Assembly: GCA_037367405.1 (NCBI GenBank)
Contig: JAZKJV010011598.1
Coordinates: 682,001 to 746,000, forward strand
Origin: Ottelia alismoides
Lineage: Eukaryota; Streptophyta; Magnoliopsida; Alismatales; Hydrocharitaceae
Direction: 5' to 3'
Length of the DNA stretch: 64,000 bases
In this document: positions 58,600-64,000 of the stretch, piece by piece
How the letters are laid out: each line of letters opens with the position of its first letter
Position numbering within the stretch: the stretch's first letter is position 1
Made by a program: the position numbers and the translations under genes
The notes under the pieces: model-generated
The model's input: only the letters and a program-made list of their open reading frames with translations
Told to the model about the DNA's origin: nothing
The model's database searches: none

Positions 58600-59985
58600 A
58601 TTGGTCCTGTTGAGTGAGAGGAGAGGCATGCTTAGGGAGTTTGGATCAGATGATAAAGACTGCCTTGCTCACAGCCACAACCAATCGCCCTGTCCGTAAG
58701 AATGTCCTGAAAAACAAGAGACGATGGGTCAAAAATAGCTCAGCAATACAAATCCTTCGTAATCTGGCTAATATATAATAAATTCATAGAAAAATCAAGA
58801 GCATGTAACATATTATGCAGATGCATCAAGGGCGTCAAACTGATATCCCCCTGTCATGTGATCTGGGAATGAGTCTCATCAGTTATCACAATGGTTCTCC
58901 CTGAAGAAATTTGTCTATATGTTGCAAGCTGATCTCTGTCTCCATATATGTGATGCGTCACCCCAGAGTCCATAATCCACTCTGTAATCTTAGGTCCATG
59001 ACAAGAGGTAAAAGCATAGGTACTACCTGAGGTACTGGCAGAGGCGGAAGCAGCTACATCTAAGTGACCTCCTGAAGATGGAGAAGAAGGGGGAGGCATA
59101 ATATTCCTTAGTCTGGCTACAAGGTCATCAAACCTTTAATCTGAAGTAGGGGTAGCTGGAGACTAAACCTGCTCCGCTACTCAGACCGATGATGGAAAAA
59201 CCATGCTTGGAGTAGCATGTATCCTCTATATGTCTGGGACGATGACAGTGTGTGTAGGGCTAACGAATGCGACCTCCTCTACCATGAGCTCCACGTCCAC
59301 GAAAGTGAGAAGAGCCTCCTCTACCCCGTGAGGCTGCCATTGCCGAAGAAGTCTGACTAGAGACAGTCGAAGAGACAATGATCCTGTTGAGTCGACGAAA
59401 AGCTTCCTCCATGAGTAGTAGCATCTACTAAAATCTGGGAACGAACAACCTCATACTCAGGATCAAGATCTACAAGAAACATAACAACCATGATGACATT
59501 CTGATATATCTTCTGTTGTTCAGGAGTAGGCGTCAAGGGCATAAAGCGATGGAGCTTCTCAAACAACTCAAGCAGGGATGTATACAAAGAGTGAAGTGGT
59601 CGTCCGATCTGGTTGATGGTAAAGATATCATGCTAAAGTTGCAGAATCTTTGTCTCATTCCTCGCTTGAGAGTAAGTGGTTGCGAGGATGTCCCCCATCG
59701 CCTTGGCGGTAGGCTGATGTAACACATCATTGGCGATTTCTATCGTTAATGTACCAGAAAGCCAAACTTTGACATATGCATCATCAGCCTCCCATGATGC
59801 ATTAAACCCAGTTTTCTCAACTGGCTCTTCCTCGATAAGAATATGTTTCTTACCCGTAGACTTTATAAGGCTCGTAAACTACATGGCCTAAAGCTCGTAG
59901 TTCGTCCCGTCCATCTTGACAATCGGCGTTGGACCTCTGAAAGCGCATGTGGCAGGGACATCAATCTTGCTCTCAGAAATATTGA
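58600..59985 (-). pseudogene. copia E gag and protease (decayed)
   Basis: The minus strand begins near 59985 with a gag resembling copia A (DIPATCAFRGPTPIVKMDG-type text). It continues with YTSLLELFEKLHRFMPLTPT at 59357-59587, a degenerate zinc-knuckle region near 59200, and protease WIMDSGVTHHIYGD within 58854-59099. Several frameshifts and stops occur, and the knuckle cysteines are not all kept. Confidence 0.82.
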
Positions 59986-60341
59986 CGGATGACGAATACT
60001 AGGGATTTGTAAATCAATAGATAGGTGTCTACACAGACATATGAGGATTTGATCGCATATATAGACTTATGCAACCAAATCCACCAATCCAAGCGAGCCT
60101 CGATACAAGCAGAGAAGGTCGTGGACCGGCAGCAGTGGGGTTGGCGCCGAGAAAGAGAGAGAGAGAGACCGACGAGAAGAGACAAGAGGAGGACCGGCGG
60201 CGACTTGTCGAGAGGAGACTAGTGGTGACTCAGCTGGAAGAGGAGACCGCGACGGTCGCTTGGGGGAGAAAACAGAGGGGAGGAGAGGCGAGTGTGGTTA
60301 GGGTTAGGGATAGGATATGAGAGCTCCAGTCTAAGACCGTC

Positions 60342-60353
60342 GCTCTGATACCA
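60342..60353 (-). promoter_or_regulatory. copia E primer-binding site (tRNA-iMet)
   Basis: The minus strand reads TGGTATCAGAGC beside the LTR. Confidence 0.9.
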
Positions 60354-60498
60354 TGTTGGGAAAAATGAAAGCATTGTTTATTCCTTGGAACCCTAGGCTC
60401 TCTCATATAAAGAAGAAACCTATGGGTGAATTATATAAGACAAACATAAAGAAATAAAATAAAGGAAAAGGTACGGAAAATATAGATATATCTCTACA
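60354..60498 (-). repeat. copia E 5' LTR
   Basis: 145 bp, TGTTGGGAAAAATGAAAG ... TATCTCTACA. No second copy is present in the window. Confidence 0.85.
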
Positions 60499-60514
60499 AC
60501 ACTAAATCGATAAG

Positions 60515-60718
60515 TGTGATATATGTGTATATTTGTAAGTTATTTACTATTTTAAGAACTTGGATGAACTTCATTTCCAATATCTATCAATCAGCAATCA
60601 AAATTAACAACGATGTGATCGATATGTGTGAAGGGGCTATAGATGAGCTATATATGTGATATAAGTGGGTATTTGTAAGTTATTTATTATTCTAATAACT
60701 TGGATGATCTTAATTTAC
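60515..60718. repeat. diverged direct repeat, offset 140 bp
   Basis: 60515-60579 and 60655-60718 share TTTGTAAGTTATTTA and AACTTGGATGA with scattered changes. Confidence 0.7.
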
Positions 60719-60729
60719 AAAAAAAACTA

Positions 60730-60860
60730 GCAAAACAACATTTTGAGCAAACTCCAGTATTTCCACCGAAATCGTCGAAATTTCCCGAAATTTCATCAAA
60801 ATTTCCACTTCCAGGGGGACCAAAACGAAATCGAAATCAATATTTGGAACCTTGCTTTGG
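60730..60860. mobile_element. degraded TTTCGG-family hAT-type element (copy 4)
   Basis: CCACCGAAATCGTCGAAATT and the inverted end CAAGGTTCCAAATATTG recall the other copies. Boundaries and target duplication are not clear. Confidence 0.4.
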
Positions 60861-61229
60861 ATACATGCAAATGAGACTTGAATTTATGCGGGGAAAAACC
60901 ACTACCAGCATTTCCTTCACCGTAATAGTATAGTTCCTCTAGGTGTCGTTTAATGTCTTGCTGGCATTATGATTTTGTTATTCGTGTGAACTCTCCTTAA
61001 CCTTGCCTTTTCTAATATATAGAAGGATATAGTTCATTACAATTATATATTAATACTCTATTCATTTAACATTATCAACAACTAACGAAAAATTTCAAAT
61101 ATAAGGAAGATATTCAGATCTCCCACATCAATTAACAGACCATACAAATGATTGCATTCATGTGAAGTCCTATTTTACATCATTACTAAGATAAATAAAT
61201 ATAATAAGCTGCTTCGATTCCCCTTTCAG

Positions 61230-61612
61230 GGTCGAGGCAGACATGGACATTGCAGAAAGATGGCTCTCACGTAAATTTAGGTGCTCTTGTTTGTGCTGTT
61301 GTATTTATTTTATTTAATAGTTATATTACGTCATTGTTAGCATAGAACTATGTTCATTGATGACCGAACCATCAGAGTTAAGTGGAATGAACGAAAGGTA
61401 TCAGACATCACTTCAATTATGCGAATATATTCTTTGCATCAAAATTTTCCTTTTTTCCAATTTTTGTCAAATAAAATACTGGGATCAAGCTGTCAGCTCC
61501 TGATTCAGATGGGCTTGAGGTTCTGGCAGCTATTTCTGACAAAATTTCGTTGTTTAGAACGGTTGTTAGAAGCAGAGAATTAATGAGCATGATCCATAAA
61601 ATATACTTTTGA
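61230..61612 (+). CDS. candidate 3'-terminal exons of a plus-strand host gene
   Basis: Three exon-like segments with GT-AG borders and compatible phases: 61230-61270 (after TTTCAG, before GTAAAT), 61346-61397 (after CATAG, before GTATCA) and 61490-61612. They encode GRGRHGHCRKMALT, then TMFIDDRTIRVKWNERK, then a last exon starting LSAPDSDGLEVLAAISDKIS and ending at TGA 61610-61612. Introns would be 75 and 92 bp. I do not recognise the protein. Upstream exons are not evident, and copia E lies upstream. Short open segments can arise by chance, so this is a prediction. Confidence 0.38.
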
Positions 61613-61657
61613 TCCTTGTTTATAGGTTGATAAAGCTTCCGTAAGTGTCATTTTCCA

Positions 61658-62254
61658 CTATAGAGGATATTTCAAAATAACAAACTGATGACATAGATTA
61701 CCCAAAGCATCACATTGCCCCTAAAAGGAACAAAATGAAGTGATGAGCAGTCACAACTAATATAAATATCATTTCCCTCTTAAAAAAAAAATATTACCAC
61801 TAGAAATGAGCAACAAGAGCGGTCAGGTTTCCATTCCAATAACTAACCTTTTCCCCCACTTTTTGAAACAAGCTGGATACAGTAGTCTGCACCAAAACAG
61901 ACTTGCTTTTAGAACTCTCATCTGCAACTTTGGTGGACGGAGACAGTTTAGCTTCCACAGCTCTTTGGGTCTGCATTTATTTCTCAAAGTCTCCAATCAT
62001 TTATAAGTCTCCAATCATTTATTGAAGAAAAGCTATTAAGAAGTCGAAGTATCGAAAAGATATTTCACGCTGGATGTTTCACATAGAGCAGCATAATCAT
62101 ATTATGACAACAGAAGTTGCAGAGCACCTTGATTTGGATATTTTCAGATACGCCAGAAGTATTAGCATCAGTACTAACAATTTGCTTGTTAGAATTATCA
62201 GATGCGTTCGTGTCACTGCTTATGGAATCATCTTCAGAAGAATGTTCAGCATAA
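61658..62254 (-). CDS. candidate 3'-terminal exons of a minus-strand host gene
   Basis: Three segments with GT-AG borders: 62128-62254 (acidic, Ser/Asp-rich: YAEHSSEDDSISSDTNASDN...), 61848-61970 (TQRAVEAKLSPSTKVADESS..., ending SSLFQKVGEK) and 61658-61720 (GQCDALGNLCHQFVILKYPL, stop TAG). Both internal junctions are phase 0; introns are 157 and 127 bp. The composition is that of a real, low-structure nuclear protein tail. No family is recognised. Upstream exons would lie beyond the RTE and copia G insertions, implying these sit in an intron or upstream. It ends 45 bp from the opposing plus-strand frame. Confidence 0.45.
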
Positions 62255-62489
62255 CTATAAACCAAAAATAAATTTCATTTATCAGTCCAAAGGAAAAATA
62301 TTTAGGAAGTTACATTCATCAAGAGAAAATGCAGGTACAAATGACAAAATGTGACTAGAAAAGCATAATGTAAGTCATAGTTCAGCCAGTTAGGAAGTTT
62401 TATAATCATAAAAAGCCATGCCAACACACTAACAAGGAAACAGTTTTGCTTAATCTGAAACAAAATTTAAGTAGTCAATTAACATTTAA
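62255..62489. other. possible intron sequence
   Basis: AT-rich, no exon seen. It lies between the minus-strand candidate exon and the RTE element. Confidence 0.35.
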
Positions 62490-63440
62490 TTATAACTCAG
62501 CCATTGTCGGTCTCAAGCCCGGGTAAATTGAGGAAGGTCTTGCGTTAGGTAGCCGACAGTGAGCGCAAGAGAGACAAATTCTTAAATAGTGTATTTTAAG
62601 AACATGATTTATGAATTTGTCTCAAAACAGTTCGGATCTTTTCAACATGGATTTAAGCAAACATTTAGATTTCGTTGGAGCGTTCCCTACTAGAGGCGCG
62701 TTGCATCGCCCGAATGCAATGAGAAGTTGGCAAGGATCGCTACATCGTTGCCCGGATGTATTTCAAAATTTGCAAGGGTTCTCGTATGAGGAACACATGC
62801 AAGTAAATAAGCTAGTTATGTTGCATCACCGTCGGAGGTAGTCCAAAATTTGCAAAGTTTCTCGTATGATGGATGCATGTGAGTAAAGAAGTAAGTCCAA
62901 AAGAGGTTGCAAAGGAAGGTGCAGATAGGTAGTTTGAATATCGACACTTTGACTGGTAAATCGATGGAGATAGTAGATACGATGGAAAGAAGGAAGAATC
63001 GGATACTATGTCTCCAAGAGACAAAATGGGTTGGAGTGAAAACAAGGGAGATCGAGAAGACAAGCTTCAAACTTAGGTATTCAGGTAAAGATAAGGGGAG
63101 AAATGGTGTTGGAGTAATTCATAAGGATTTAAAGGATTATGGGGTTGAGGTGCAAATATTCGGGGATCGGATTATTTTGCTAAAATTGGTGCTCGAAAAA
63201 GGAATTCTGAATATCATCTCAGTTTAAGCACCGCAAATTGATTTATACGAAAGAATCAAACAATCTTTTTTGGAGGATTTGGATAAGATTATGCAAGGAA
63301 TCCCACAAAGAGAGATGATTTGCTTAGTTGGAGATCTTAATGGACATATGGGAAAGGATGACTTAGGGTATGCTAGTGTTCATAGAGGTCATGGCTTGGA
63401 GATAGAAATGAAGAGGGAAAATCGTTCTGGATATTGTAAT
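62490..63440 (+). mobile_element. RTE-type LINE, second copy (cut by copia G)
   Basis: The 5' leader begins GTCGGTCTCAAGCCCGGG and contains GCGTTAGGTAGCC, AACAGTTCGGATCTTTTCAA and tandem subrepeats at 62700-62900, all shared with the first RTE copy in opposite orientation. The endonuclease starts near 62930, with IDTLTGKSMEIVDTMERR and CLQETKW. An in-frame stop lies at 63225. Copia G breaks it at 63441. Confidence 0.88.
62907..63440 (+). pseudogene. RTE endonuclease domain, N-terminal part
   Basis: Reads SLNIDTLTGKSMEIVDTMER, RILCLQETKWVG, SGKDKGRNGVGV and, after a TAA at 63225-63227, LVGDLNGHMGKD and SVHRGHGLEIEMKRENRSG. The QETK motif and GDLNGH are conserved catalytic regions of the endonuclease. 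RT is not in the window. It aligns closely with 40900-41603. Confidence 0.87.
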
Positions 63441-63585
63441 TGTTGACGCATATATATTAGTACCCGTATCTGTTCGTTATTTTATTTTTTAGTTGTATGC
63501 TTTATGTAATTTACCCATAGGCTACTCTCCTATATAAGAGAGCCTAGGGCATATGGAATAAACATCTTGCTCATTTTTCCGGACA
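63441..63585 (+). repeat. copia G 5' LTR
   Basis: TG...CA ends, TATATAAGAGAGCCTAGG promoter-like region as in copia B and D. Confidence 0.83.
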
Positions 63586-63597
63586 TGGTATCAGAGC
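63586..63597 (+). promoter_or_regulatory. copia G primer-binding site (tRNA-iMet)
   Basis: TGGTATCAGAGC immediately after the LTR. Confidence 0.9.
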
Positions 63598-64000
63598 GAC
63601 GGTCCTAGACCGGAGTTCTCGAAACCCTAGCCCTACCCCACCACCCGCCGGCCCCTCCCTCTTCGATCGACGCCGCCATCTCTTGGGAAGCACGCACGGC
63701 GCCGCCGCCTTTGGCCCATCTCCTCGTGGTGCTTCCCCGTGCTCTTACGGTGCACCATCCCTAGCGCTGCGCCATCTCTCGCGGTCCATCTCCAGCGGTG
63801 CGCTCGCGGTGAGATCGCGCCATCTGAAGCACCATCGTGCGCTGGCCCTTTTCCTTCGCCGGTGCGCAGTAGCGGGCGAGTGCGGTTTCCTGTGCGTGTC
63901 GCGCGCAGTAGCGGGCGGTGCTCCTGTTTGCGCACCATCTTGTGCGGGTCTCGTGTGTGTCCTGTGCGCGCGTGCATCCTCTGCACACCTGCGTGATCCC

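Larger units (their letters stand above)
58560..60498 (-). mobile_element. Ty1/copia element E, 5' portion
   Basis: The 5' LTR is 60354-60498 (145 bp) and the iMet PBS 60342-60353. A leader and decayed gag and protease follow on the minus strand. The rest is displaced to 55440-56127 by the L1 insertion. The LTR resembles that of copia A (TTGTTTATTCCTTGGAACCC). The older age is shown by many stops. Confidence 0.85.
63441..64000 (+). mobile_element. Ty1/copia element G, 5' end (runs off window)
   Basis: The LTR is 63441-63585 (145 bp, TGTTGACGCATATATATTAG ... TTTTTCCGGACA). The iMet PBS is at 63586-63597. A GC-rich leader of at least 400 bp lacks a supportable gene; gag would start beyond 64000. 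It inserted in the RTE endonuclease. Confidence 0.85.

Overview
This is a stretch of flowering-plant nuclear DNA, almost entirely made of nested transposable elements. The evidence is the mix of families: Ty1/copia and chromodomain Ty3/gypsy elements primed by tRNA-iMet, L1-like and RTE-type non-LTR elements, and hAT DNA transposons with 8-bp target duplications. There are also intron-like GT-AG boundaries and a strong C-to-T bias in the disabling mutations. I cannot name the species. No rRNA gene, tRNA gene, CRISPR array or prokaryotic operon is visible.

Layout. Positions 1-8415 hold a minus-strand chromodomain gypsy element with a 4,064-bp 5' LTR (4352-8415). Its 3' LTR runs off the left edge, its pol is decayed and gag is missing. 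It sits inside the reverse transcriptase of an L1-like LINE (8416-10428). Then come a SINE-like unit, a small hAT-type element (10755-10970) and a non-coding LTR element, T1 (11182-13951). A minus-strand copia element, A (14963-29164), contains three later insertions: T2 (15011-17681, LTRs identical), a hAT-type element (18279-19663) and plus-strand copia B (22696-27863). An L1 remnant (about 29640-36290) is split by copia C (31103-36169), the best-preserved element, with one 1-bp deletion.

From 37 to 53.7 kb the nesting is deepest. A copia RT fragment is split by a hAT-type element (37337-37838). A short LTR element, X, is interrupted by an RTE LINE (38398-47969). That LINE holds two TTTCGG-type hAT elements and a third hAT element (41744-47609), which in turn holds copia D (41995-47094). 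A larger hAT with a recognisable BED/DUF659/hATC transposase lies at 49072-52770, flanked by perfect 8-bp duplications. Positions 54-60.5 kb hold a second X copy, copia E in two pieces split by an L1 tail, and an unusual palindrome cluster at 56.2-56.6 kb. The only candidate host coding DNA is at 61.2-62.3 kb: two sets of phase-compatible exons pointing at each other. The window ends in a second RTE (about 62490-63440) cut by the 5' end of copia G.

How the parts relate. Copia A-E are one protein family sharing gag, the PPT/stop-codon overlap and iMet priming; they could in principle mobilise each other and the non-coding T1/T2. The coding hAT could serve the nearby non-autonomous hAT with matching ends. 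Many recent-looking insertions carry disabled genes, so supply of proteins in trans is a recurring theme. Statements about target duplications, LTR lengths and reading-frame breaks were read directly from the sequence; family names rest on motif recognition without database searches.
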